Below, one piece after another: positions 8,593 through 15,867 of a DNA stretch of 64,000 nucleotides. The notes under the pieces were generated by a model. It saw nothing but the letters and a program-made list of their open reading frames with translations, was not told the origin of the DNA and searched no databases. Location of the stretch: positions 2,324,501-2,388,500 of the forward strand of contig NZ_JARUBJ010000002.1 of NCBI RefSeq assembly GCF_029626145.1, given 5' to 3'. Source of the DNA: Micromonospora sp. WMMD961 (lineage in GTDB: Bacteria; Actinomycetota; Actinomycetes; Mycobacteriales; Micromonosporaceae). A program made the translations under genes and the position numbers. How positions within the stretch are numbered: position 1 is the first letter of the stretch; each line of letters starts with the position of its first letter.

Positions 8593-8638
8593 CGTAGGGA
8601 CCGTGTGGGGCTCCGCCGCGCCCCACACGGTCCCTACG
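8593..8638. terminator. Perfect 19-bp stem-loop downstream of xylanase
   Basis: Bases 8593-8611 (CGTAGGGACCGTGTGGGGC) pair without mismatch with 8620-8638 around an 8-base loop. It lies 38 bases past the xylanase stop and between two minus-strand genes, so it should end xylanase transcription before arsR. It also separates the arsR promoter from read-through. Confidence 0.8.
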
Positions 8639-8675
8639 CCGGCGTACGCGTCGCCGGATCAGCCGGGCCGTCGGG

Positions 8676-9869
8676 TCAGCGGCGCGGCTTGGGTGCGATC
8701 CGAGGCAGCACGTACGGCGGCCCAGCAAAGATCAGATCGGACTTCAACTCGTTGTACGCCCGCTTGGGCTGGTAGTTCTCGTCGTAGATGGTGGCCAGGC
8801 CCTCCGGCGGGTCGTTGAACCAGTCCGGCACCCAGGAGTACTTGTCGCTGAAACCCCAGACCGTGTACGAAAGGCAGCTCCGCACGGCGAGGCAGGCCTT
8901 CATCAGCACGCTGAAGTTGGCGGCCGACGCCTGCAACCGGGGGTTGATCTCCTCCGAGTTGCCGGCCCGGACGGCCTCCGTCATCTGACTACGGACGTCG
9001 ACCTCGGTGAACGCGGTGGCGACTCCGAGCCCGCTGAACTTCTTCAACGCGGCGGTCACCTGGAGGGTGTCGAAGTTGCCGTACTGGGTGCCCAGGTGAC
9101 CCTGGGCGCCGACGCCGTCGATCGGGACACCCTGGGCGCGCAGGCCCTTGGTCATGTCGTAGACGAACTGCGTCTTGTCGTCGGCCGGGTTGCCGGAGCC
9201 GAAGGCCTCGATGTTGTAGTCGTTGTAGAACAGCAGGGCCTTGGGGTCGGCCGCCCGCGCCCAGCGGAACGAGTCGGCGATGTAGCCGGGCCCGAGGTTC
9301 TGCGCCCAGAAGCCCTTGTAGTGCAGGGTCGACGGGGTGTCCCACGGGTCGCTGACGGCCTCGTTGACCACGTCCCACTGCCAGATCTTGCCCTTGTAGC
9401 GGTTGACGACCGTGGTGATGTGCTTGCGCAGCAGCTCGCGCAGCTCCTGCTTGCTGATCGAGCCGTCGGCGACGCCGCTGGTCAACCAGGCGGGCAACTG
9501 GTTGTGCCAGACCAGCACGTGACCGCGCACGCTCTGCCGGTTGCGCTTGGCGAACTCCACGAACTGGTCGGCCGCAGCCCAGTTGTAGGTGCCGCGGGTG
9601 GGCTCCAGCACCTCCCACTTCATCACGTTCTCGGCGGTGACCGAGGCGAACTCGGAGGAGGCCAGCGCCCGGTACTGCGGGTCACCGGCGTCGTTGAGGG
9701 CATCCATGTTCACCGCGGTGCCGACGTGCAGGCCGTGGCGGAGACCCAGGGCGCCGAGGCTCTGCGCCGTCGGGTCGTACGGCCGACCGGCGGTGGCCGG
9801 CACGGTGTTCAACGCCGCGACGGTCGCGACGGCGACCACTCCGACGGTGGTCCACTGTCTCAGCTTCAT
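8676..9869 (-). CDS. Secreted GH10 endo-1,4-beta-xylanase
   Basis: A 397-residue enzyme that would hydrolyse internal beta-1,4 bonds of xylan outside the cell. The ATG at 9869 has GGAAGGGAAGG upstream and begins a Sec signal peptide (cut near PATAG, residue 27). The GH10 barrel follows. Marks are the TAENVMKWEVLEP block (78-90), HVLVWHNQLPAWL (117-129), the acid/base Glu170 in WDVVNEA and the nucleophile Glu289 in FTEVDVR. There is no carbohydrate-binding module, and the length is that of a bare catalytic domain. A 22-bp palindrome just upstream of the start and GAAAC-rich DNA further up suggest substrate-controlled expression. It is separate from the arabinose locus at 25-44 kb but would work on related plant polymers. 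Confidence 0.95.
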   Translation of the reverse strand: MKLRQWTTVGVVAVATVAALNTVPATAGRPYDPTAQSLGALGLRHGLHVGTAVNMDALNDAGDPQYRALASSEFASVTAENVMKWEVLEPTRGTYNWAAADQFVEFAKRNRQSVRGHVLVWHNQLPAWLTSGVADGSISKQELRELLRKHITTVVNRYKGKIWQWDVVNEAVSDPWDTPSTLHYKGFWAQNLGPGYIADSFRWARAADPKALLFYNDYNIEAFGSGNPADDKTQFVYDMTKGLRAQGVPIDGVGAQGHLGTQYGNFDTLQVTAALKKFSGLGVATAFTEVDVRSQMTEAVRAGNSEEINPRLQASAANFSVLMKACLAVRSCLSYTVWGFSDKYSWVPDWFNDPPEGLATIYDENYQPKRAYNELKSDLIFAGPPYVLPRIAPKPRR

Positions 9870-9889
9870 GTGCCTTCCCTTCCAGACCC

Positions 9890-9911
9890 TTGATCGACAA
9901 ATGTCGATCAA
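9890..9911. promoter_or_regulatory. Palindromic operator candidate upstream of xylanase
   Basis: TTGATCGACA (9890-9899) and TGTCGATCAA (9902-9911) form a perfect 10-bp inverted repeat around AA. It lies 21-42 bases upstream of the xylanase start, where a bound protein would block transcription or early elongation. Its long perfect symmetry fits a dimeric repressor site. The regulator is not identifiable from the window. Confidence 0.6.
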
Positions 9912-10245
9912 TAAGGTGCGGGTCCGGTCTTGGCGGATGGGGGAGCGGGTTCAGGGTGGAGCGGCGGATGCGGGCCGGAGGGCCGGTAGTTCCGGCCGGT
10001 GACCGGAAACCTGCTCGAAACGTTAAGGCCGTCTATGTCCGGGCGTCAACGCTGAAAACTTCCGGAAATTCGTCATATGACCTGGGCGGGCTTGCGTGAC
10101 AGCGCCGCGAAACTTTCGGCGGCCGGAGACGCGCTGCTCTCGGCGCCTTATCGGTCGGTCCGATGCCGTCGTCGAGCGGCGCACGCAGGCGTGCCGGCCG
10201 GGTGGCCGACGACGCCTGACGTCGCTACCGGGAGTTGATCGCTAG
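9912..10245. other. Xylanase upstream region with GAAAC-type repeats
   Basis: No gene is seen here. Short motifs recur: GGAAACC and CGAAACG near 10003-10023, GAAAACTTCCGGAAATTC near 10052-10070, and CGAAACTTTCG at 10108-10118. GAAAC/GTTTC-type inverted repeats are known ahead of actinobacterial xylan and xylo-oligosaccharide genes. A role in xylanase control is therefore plausible but unproven. The 3-prime end of the PIG-L gene begins at 10246. Confidence 0.4.
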
Positions 10246-11076
10246 TCAGCGCAGGCCGGCGAAGAGGTCGTCCTCGGGCGTCGGCGCGCCCGTCCGGTCG
10301 CGGACCCGCAGGAAGGTCTCCACGCCCATCAGCTCGGTGAACCGGTCGCGGCCCAGTTGCAGGAAGAAGATGTTCTCGGTCTGACTGGCGTGGGCGGCCA
10401 GCGCGTCGAACTTCTGCCCGCCGTAGCTGTTCGCATCGACCCAGGTGGTGATCTCGTCGTCCGGCAGGCCGAGCTGCGGCATCGGCTCCGCCGCCTCGTC
10501 CGGCTCGGCCCAGTCGACGCCGAGCTCCCGCATGATCCGGCCGAACTGCTCGAACGCCGTACGCGGCACGGTGGTCCAGTAGACCTTCGCCGGACTGTCG
10601 GTCAGCTCGACGGCGGCCATGGTGATCCGGTGGGCCTGGATGTGGTCCGGGTGGCCGTAGAAGCCGTTCTCGTCGTACGTGACGATGACATCTGGTTGGT
10701 ACTGCCGGATCAACTCGGCGAGCCGGCCCGCCGCCTCCGCCACCGGCGTCGTCCAGAACGCGCCGGGCTGGTCGTTGGTCGACCACCCCATCATCCCCGA
10801 GTCGGCGTAGTCGAGCGTCTCCAGGTGGCTGACCTTCAACACCGCGCAGCTGGCCTCCAGCTCGGCCCGACGCATCGCCACCACGGCGGCCGGGTCGTGC
10901 CCCGGGTCGCCCGGCTTCACCCCGCCGGGGCCGTCGCCGCACCGCCCGTCGGTGCAGGTCACGAGCACGGTCGTGATCCCCTCGTCGGCGTAGCGGGCCA
11001 GCACGCCGCCGGTGCTCGTCGCCTCGTCGTCGGGGTGGGCGTGCACCGCCATCAGGGTCAGAGGTCGCTCAGCCAT
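10246..11076 (-). CDS. PIG-L family zinc deacetylase
   Basis: A 276-residue LmbE/PIG-L protein. The N-terminal zinc motif AHPDDE (residues 12-17) and the later HPDH (in GFYGHPDHIQAH) give the metal ligands of N-acetylglucosaminyl deacetylases. Related actinobacterial members are MshB (mycothiol synthesis) and Mca (mycothiol S-conjugate amidase). The residues after AHPDDE here (ATSTGG) match neither exactly, so I leave the substrate open. It is probably cytosolic, as no signal peptide is seen. It stands alone between the xylanase upstream region and a plus-strand hydrolase. Confidence 0.85.
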   Translation of the reverse strand: MAERPLTLMAVHAHPDDEATSTGGVLARYADEGITTVLVTCTDGRCGDGPGGVKPGDPGHDPAAVVAMRRAELEASCAVLKVSHLETLDYADSGMMGWSTNDQPGAFWTTPVAEAAGRLAELIRQYQPDVIVTYDENGFYGHPDHIQAHRITMAAVELTDSPAKVYWTTVPRTAFEQFGRIMRELGVDWAEPDEAAEPMPQLGLPDDEITTWVDANSYGGQKFDALAAHASQTENIFFLQLGRDRFTELMGVETFLRVRDRTGAPTPEDDLFAGLR

Positions 11077-11269
11077 GCCATCACCCTACGGTCAGGCACC
11101 CACGGCCCGCCGGGCCCTCTCGGACCTGACCGGGGAAGCGGGCCCGCATCCTATCCAGCTCGGCATCGGTCCAGCGAAGCTTGGGCAATCCGCCGTCCGG
11201 TACGGCACCGGCTCCTACATTCGACAGGACCAGCAGGTCGCAACAGTTCGGGACGTGGGAAAGGGGTCG

Positions 11270-12178
11270 ATGACGGTGGCCGGTGCGGGATCGTTCACCG
11301 ACGTGCGGCAGATCGATGCCGGGGTCCTGAACGTGGGGTACGTGGACGCCGGGCCGCCCGACGGCCCCGCCGCGATCCTGCTGCACGGCTGGCCGTACGA
11401 CATCCACAGTTTCGTCGACGTCGTGCCGCTGCTCACGGCCGCCGGTTACCGGGTCGTCGTGCCGTACCTGCGAGGCTACGGCAGCACCCGGTTCCTCTCC
11501 GACGACACCAGGCGCAACGGCGAACCGGGTGCCATGGGGCTCGACCTCATCGCACTCATGGACGCCCTGCACATCGACAGCGCGAAGCTGGCCGGGTTCG
11601 ACTGGGGTGCGCGTACGGCGGACGTCGTGGCCGCGTTGTGGCCCGAACGTTGCCGGGGGCTGGTCTCGGTGAGCGGTTACCTGATCGCCGGCCAGGAGTC
11701 GGGCCGGGCGCCGTTGCCGCCGAAGGCGGAACTGGCGTGGTGGTACCAGTACTACTTCGCCACCGAGCGTGGCCGGGAAGGCTACGACAAGAACCGTCGT
11801 GACTTCAACAGGTTGATCTGGCACACCGCCTCACCACAGTGGACCTTCGACGACGCGACGTTCGACCGCAGCGCCCCGGCGTTCGACAACCCCGACCACG
11901 TCGACATCGTGGTGCACAACTACCGGTGGCGGTTGGCCCTCGTCGACGGCGAGCCACAGTACGACGAGGTGGAGAAACGCCTGGCCGCCCAACCCAAGAT
12001 CACCGTACCCAGCATTTCCATGGAGGGGGACGCCAACGGAGCGCCGCACGTGGAGCCCAGCGTCTACGCCAAGCAGTTCACCGGGCGCTACGAGCACCGG
12101 ACCGTCGGCGGCGGCGTCGGACACAACCTGCCGCAGGAGGCGCCGCACGCCTTCGCGGACGCCGTACTGGACGTCTGA
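11270..12178 (+). CDS. Alpha/beta hydrolase, epoxide hydrolase-like
   Basis: A 302-residue alpha/beta hydrolase. ATG 11270 is chosen because the family begins there and AAGGGG precedes it; the open frame extends further up without family similarity. The oxyanion region is LLHGWPYDIHSF (about residue 40). The nucleophile elbow is GFDWGAR, with aspartate rather than serine, and the catalytic histidine lies in GGVGHNLPQEAP near the C-terminus. An Asp nucleophile is the mark of epoxide hydrolases and haloalkane dehalogenases. The substrate cannot be set further. No signal peptide is present. Confidence 0.88.
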   Translation: MTVAGAGSFTDVRQIDAGVLNVGYVDAGPPDGPAAILLHGWPYDIHSFVDVVPLLTAAGYRVVVPYLRGYGSTRFLSDDTRRNGEPGAMGLDLIALMDALHIDSAKLAGFDWGARTADVVAALWPERCRGLVSVSGYLIAGQESGRAPLPPKAELAWWYQYYFATERGREGYDKNRRDFNRLIWHTASPQWTFDDATFDRSAPAFDNPDHVDIVVHNYRWRLALVDGEPQYDEVEKRLAAQPKITVPSISMEGDANGAPHVEPSVYAKQFTGRYEHRTVGGGVGHNLPQEAPHAFADAVLDV

Positions 12179-12187
12179 CGGAGCCCG

Positions 12188-12430
12188 TCAACCTGGGCGG
12201 CCCGGCCGCTGCGGTTCCGGACGCTCCACGCGGACGGGATCGCCGCGAACGAGGTCGTCGTGGATGCGCCAGCGGGCGGTGGTGACGGCACGTCGTGCCA
12301 CCTCGTCGCTGTGCTCGACGCGTTGCCGCAGCAGGTTCAGCGCGAGCCGCCGGTTGAGGCTGAACTGCCGGTGCTCGTCCGGTAAGGGCTGGGGGCCCGC
12401 CAGCAGAGCGTGCCGGTCCACGAGGCTCAC
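12188..12430 (-). CDS. Small protein translationally coupled to RtcB
   Basis: An 80-residue ORF starting with GTG at 12430. That GTG overlaps the rtcB stop as GTGA, so ribosomes finishing RtcB could restart here. The sequence is polar, with QFSLNRRLALNLLRQRVEHSDEVARRAVTTARWRI suggesting two or three helices, then a Pro/Arg/Glu-rich tail. I do not recognise a family. The coupling is the main evidence that it is real; it ends 9 bases before the convergent hydrolase gene. A role with the RNA ligase is inference only. Confidence 0.6.
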   Translation of the reverse strand: MSLVDRHALLAGPQPLPDEHRQFSLNRRLALNLLRQRVEHSDEVARRAVTTARWRIHDDLVRGDPVRVERPEPQRPGRPG

Positions 12431-13590
12431 GACCGCTCCCGCCCACCACGGTGGCCCCGCCGGTCGGTCCGGGTCGCGGGCCCGAGGTCGGCCGTCTTGT
12501 AGGTGACCAGCGGAATCGTGCTGGCGACCGGCGTGGCCAGTCGGTGCTCGACGAGGTCGGCGATCACCTGCTCGATACGCTTGTACGCGGTCGGCGCCTC
12601 CTCGAAGAGGAGTTGACGGTCACCACACACCACGAGTGAACCCAGCGGCGTGCGGCGTAGCTCCTCGACAGTGTGCTTGGCCCGACCCCGCCGCAGCGCG
12701 TCCGAGCGCGACATCTTGCGGCCGGCGCCATGCGCGACCGAGTGGTTGGCGTCCGGTCCGGCATGGGCGGCCACCAGGTAGGACGGCGTTCCCCGGGTAC
12801 CGGCGACCAGGACGTCGCGGCCGTCACCCGGCGCTGCGCCCTTGCGGTGCAGGTAGACCCCGTCGCGGATCTCGACCAGGTTGTGGCACTGGTCGACGAC
12901 CGGATCGGAGGGTTCGGCACCCAGCGCGTACGCGACCCGGGCGGCCAGGACCCGGCGGTTGAGCGAACCCCAGCGCACGGCGTCGTCGTGCATCGCCAGG
13001 TAGGCGGCGGGATCGGGAGCGGCACCGGCGCCATGGGCCTCGGTGTGCGTCCGCAGGATCCGCTCGCCCAGACCACGGGAACCGCTGTGCACGACGAGCA
13101 CCAGATCGCCGGCGTCGAGCCCGAGACGACCCGCGTGATCCGGGTCGAGGACGGTGCCGACCCGGGCCAGCTCCACGAAGTGGTTACCTCGACCGACCGT
13201 ACCGAGACCGTCGAGGTGACCGGCCGGGACGTCGCCGTCGACCAGTGCCCAGGCCGGGTCGTCGGCGTCGGGCATGCGATCGAGGTCGGGAAACCGTGCG
13301 GCCAGCCGCTCCGGTACGGCCCGCTTGAGCTTGATCGGAAACACGGCGATGCCGCAGCCGATGTCGGACCCCACCAGGAACGGGTACAGCACCGTCGACG
13401 CCATGGCCGCACCGATGGGAGCGCCCTTGCCCGGGTGCAGGTCCGGCATCCCGGCGACGTGGACCATGCCGGCGAGGGCGGCCACCTGCTGGCACTGGTC
13501 GAGTGCGTCGGACTCGATCCAGCTCGTGGGGGAGGCGAACACCGTGACGGTGGCGGGGTTGGACGAGGGCAGAGACTGGTGCTGGATCAA
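12427..13590 (-). CDS. rtcB: RtcB-family RNA ligase
   Basis: A 387-residue member of the RtcB family, GTP- and Mn-dependent ligases that join 3-prime-phosphate or cyclic-phosphate RNA ends to 5-prime-OH ends. Family blocks are PDLHPGKGAPIGAAM (50-64), the metal cysteine in VGSDIGCG (Cys79), GRGNHFVE (133-140), HSGSRGLG (168-175) and HGAGRKMSR (287-295). It is shorter than canonical RtcB and resembles the subgroup coupled to release factor H (TIGR03073 type), but no prfH is adjacent. The TTG start at 13590 lacks a clear ribosome site, so the start is uncertain. It is followed with GTGA overlap by an 80-residue ORF. Likely role: RNA repair. Confidence 0.88.
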   Translation of the reverse strand: MIQHQSLPSSNPATVTVFASPTSWIESDALDQCQQVAALAGMVHVAGMPDLHPGKGAPIGAAMASTVLYPFLVGSDIGCGIAVFPIKLKRAVPERLAARFPDLDRMPDADDPAWALVDGDVPAGHLDGLGTVGRGNHFVELARVGTVLDPDHAGRLGLDAGDLVLVVHSGSRGLGERILRTHTEAHGAGAAPDPAAYLAMHDDAVRWGSLNRRVLAARVAYALGAEPSDPVVDQCHNLVEIRDGVYLHRKGAAPGDGRDVLVAGTRGTPSYLVAAHAGPDANHSVAHGAGRKMSRSDALRRGRAKHTVEELRRTPLGSLVVCGDRQLLFEEAPTAYKRIEQVIADLVEHRLATPVASTIPLVTYKTADLGPATRTDRRGHRGGRERS

Positions 13591-13747
13591 GGAGAGCTCA
13601 CTTCTGACGGAGAGAACGTGGCAACGGACGAGTCACGCCGCCCGGGAAGGCGTCACCGGGGGCGGAGGGGGAGTGGTCCGTCAGTACGTCATGGGAGTCA
13701 CTCTCGCGGAGCGCGCCGCGTACGACAAACGACTTTTCCTCGCGTCG

Positions 13748-13762
13748 TACGCTGCCGCGATG
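13748..13762 (+). promoter_or_regulatory. Leaderless -10 box and start
   Basis: TACGCT at 13748-13753 lies six bases before ATG 13760. This is the spacing seen when actinobacterial transcripts begin at the A of the start codon. No ribosome site precedes the ATG, which supports a leaderless mRNA for the P-loop gene and decides its start. Confidence 0.5.
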
Positions 13763-14290
13763 AGCGCACCGCGTCGCATCCTGATCTACGGCGTGTACGG
13801 CTCCGGCAAGTCCACCCTCGCCGCGCGGATGGCCGAACACCTCGGGCTGCCCTGGTACCCGGTGGACGACCTGCTCTGGGAGCCGGGCTGGGTCGAGGTG
13901 CCCGTCGCGCGGCAACGCAGCCGGATCGAGGAGATCTGCCGGCGGGACCGCTGGATCGTCGACGGGGCTTACCACGGCTGGCGGGATGTGCCGTTGGCTC
14001 GCGCGGACCTGGTCGTCGGCCTGGACTTCCCCCGGTGGTGTTCGTTCGGGCGGTTGCTGCGGCGCACCGTCCGCCGGGTGCTGACGGGCGAGCAGATCTG
14101 CAACGGCAACCGCGAGACGCTGGGCAGCGTGCTGTCTCCGGACTCGATCCTGGTGTGGCACGTCACCGCGTTCGGCCGGGCGCGGCGACGGATGCGCGCC
14201 TGGCGATCCGATCCGTCCGCGCCGCCGGTGGTGTTGCTGCGCTCCCCGGCGGAGCTGGACGACTGGCTGGCCGGTCTGCCTCGCCGATGA
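13760..14290 (+). CDS. P-loop NTPase, adenylate kinase/topology-modulation-like
   Basis: A 176-residue cytosolic protein. Walker A GVYGSGKST is at about residues 11-19, followed by LAARMAEHLGLPWYPVDDLLWEPGW, the pattern of small kinase-like proteins annotated as topology modulation (FlaR-like) or adenylate kinase-related. RRDRWIVDGAYHGW and ADLVVGLDFPRW follow, as in that group. Later arginine-rich segments (RLLRRTVRRVL) could form the lid. True adenylate kinase activity is not implied. The start is set by a leaderless-style -10 box rather than by a ribosome site. Confidence 0.8.
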   Translation: MSAPRRILIYGVYGSGKSTLAARMAEHLGLPWYPVDDLLWEPGWVEVPVARQRSRIEEICRRDRWIVDGAYHGWRDVPLARADLVVGLDFPRWCSFGRLLRRTVRRVLTGEQICNGNRETLGSVLSPDSILVWHVTAFGRARRRMRAWRSDPSAPPVVLLRSPAELDDWLAGLPRR

Positions 14291-14314
14291 AGCCGGGTGG
14301 CACGGCACCCGCGA

Positions 14315-14983
14315 TCAGGCGTCCTGGCCGTGCTTCGGGCCGGCCATCCCCGGCCAGGTCGCGCGCCCGTGGACGCAGGGCGAGGACGGGCTGTTGCTGG
14401 TGGCCGGGAAGCGGAAACGGCGCAGTTCCTCGATGACGAACCCCGAGGACGTGATGGCGGCGACGGTGTCGCGGTTGGTGTGGCACCCGGCGAACAGCTT
14501 CGGCCACAGTGTCGCGTCGACCAGTCGCTGCGTCCGGTGTAATCTGCCGGGCTTGTCGGCGGCGACGTGCTCGAAGAACCGCAACCCGCCGCCGGGGCGC
14601 AGCACCCGGCCGACCTCGGTCAACGCGCTCGCCTGGTCGGGCACTGTGCACAGCACCAACGCGACCACGGCGGCGTCGAACTCGCCGTCCCCGCCGGGCA
14701 GCCGGTCGGCCAACCCGTCGACGACAGTGACCGGAACCGGTGCGGTCGACGCCGCGCGTTCGGCGGCGGCCCGCAGACGCCGTTCCGGTTCGACAGCGAG
14801 GACCTGGGTCACCCCCGGCGGGTAGTGCGGGAACATCCGCCCGTTGCCCGCACCGATCTCGATCACCCGGCCGGACAGACCGGCGACCAGGTCCCGCCGG
14901 TAGGCCGCCGTGCCGGCCCGGTCCATGGCGGCGCTCAGCCGTTCGTAGACCCGGGCGAACACCGGGTGCGACACCTCGGCCAC
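14315..14983 (-). CDS. Class I SAM-dependent methyltransferase
   Basis: A 222-residue methyltransferase. The GTG at 14983 is chosen because GGAGG precedes it by five bases; a second GTG is at 14989 and the open frame runs on upstream without family features. Motif I is VIEIGAGNGRMF (about residues 38-49), then VLAVEPERRLR for the acidic loop and FDAAVVALVLCTVPD for motif IV. The rest (FFEHVAADKPGRLHRTQRLVDATLWPKLFAGCHTNRDT) matches the phospholipid/UbiE-like Methyltransf_11 group. The methyl acceptor is unknown. It ends 24 bases from the convergent P-loop gene. Confidence 0.85.
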   Translation of the reverse strand: MAEVSHPVFARVYERLSAAMDRAGTAAYRRDLVAGLSGRVIEIGAGNGRMFPHYPPGVTQVLAVEPERRLRAAAERAASTAPVPVTVVDGLADRLPGGDGEFDAAVVALVLCTVPDQASALTEVGRVLRPGGGLRFFEHVAADKPGRLHRTQRLVDATLWPKLFAGCHTNRDTVAAITSSGFVIEELRRFRFPATSNSPSSPCVHGRATWPGMAGPKHGQDA

Positions 14984-15109
14984 GGCCACCTCCAGGTCTC
15001 CGTCGAACTGTTCTCCGGCGATTGTCCTGCACCGGCGCACGCTTTCCGTCTTACTGGGTGGTGGTGGTGGTACGACCCAAACCCAGGGCAGACAGGACGT
15101 GGTTCGACC

Positions 15110-15865
15110 ATGAAGATCGTCGTCATCGGGGGCAGTGGCCTCATCGGTTCCACGCTCGTGGACAGCCTCGGCGCCCAGGGCCACGAGGTGGTGCCGGCAT
15201 CACCGAAGACCGGCGTGAACACCCTGACCGGTGAAGGGGTGGCCGACGCGCTCACCGGTGCCGACGTCGTCGTCGACGTGTCGAACTCGCCGTCGTTCGA
15301 GGACAAGGCCGTGCTGGAGTTCTTCGAGACGTCCACCCGGACGCTCCTCGCCGCCGCGTCCGACGCCGGGGTGGGCCACTACGTGGTGCTCTCCATCGTG
15401 GGTTGCGACCGGATCCCGGACAGCGGCTACATGCGGGCTAAGGTCAGCCAGGAGAAGCTCGTCGTCGCGTCCGGAACCCCGTACTCGATCGTGCACGCCA
15501 CCCAGTTCTTCGAGTTCCTCCAGGGCATCGTCGACGCCGGCACGGACGGCGACACCGTGCACCTCGCGCCGGTGCTCATCCAGCCGATGGCCGCCGCCGA
15601 CGTCGCGGCCGCGGTGGCCGGGGTCGTGGTCGGCGCGCCGACCAATGCCGTGGTCGAGGTCGCCGGCCCGGAGCAGTTCCGTCTGGACGAACTGGGCCGA
15701 GACCTCCTCGCCGCCCAGCAGGACCCTCGACCGGTGGTGGCCGACCCGGACGCGCGGTACTTCGGTGCCAAGCTGGGCGAACGTTCCCTCGTCCCCGCCG
15801 GCGGCGCCCGCCTCGCCGATACCCGGCTCGACGACTGGCGTACCCGGGCGTCCGGTGGCCGGTGA
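15110..15865 (+). CDS. NAD(P)-binding SDR-a/NmrA-like protein
   Basis: A 251-residue atypical short-chain dehydrogenase. The Rossmann motif GGSGLIGS is at residues 7-14, then GADVVVDVSNSPSFED, DAGVGHYVVLSIVGCDRIPDSGYMRAK, and PYSIVHATQFFEF. These blocks are typical of NmrA/NAD(P)H-binding proteins used as redox sensors or reductases. The YxxxK-type catalytic pair is present only loosely as YMRAK. No ribosome site is strong. It is read divergently from the methyltransferase gene, across a short GGT repeat, and its stop is 2 bases from the stop of the next, convergent gene. Confidence 0.85.
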   Translation: MKIVVIGGSGLIGSTLVDSLGAQGHEVVPASPKTGVNTLTGEGVADALTGADVVVDVSNSPSFEDKAVLEFFETSTRTLLAAASDAGVGHYVVLSIVGCDRIPDSGYMRAKVSQEKLVVASGTPYSIVHATQFFEFLQGIVDAGTDGDTVHLAPVLIQPMAAADVAAAVAGVVVGAPTNAVVEVAGPEQFRLDELGRDLLAAQQDPRPVVADPDARYFGAKLGERSLVPAGGARLADTRLDDWRTRASGGR

Positions 15866-15867
15866 CG

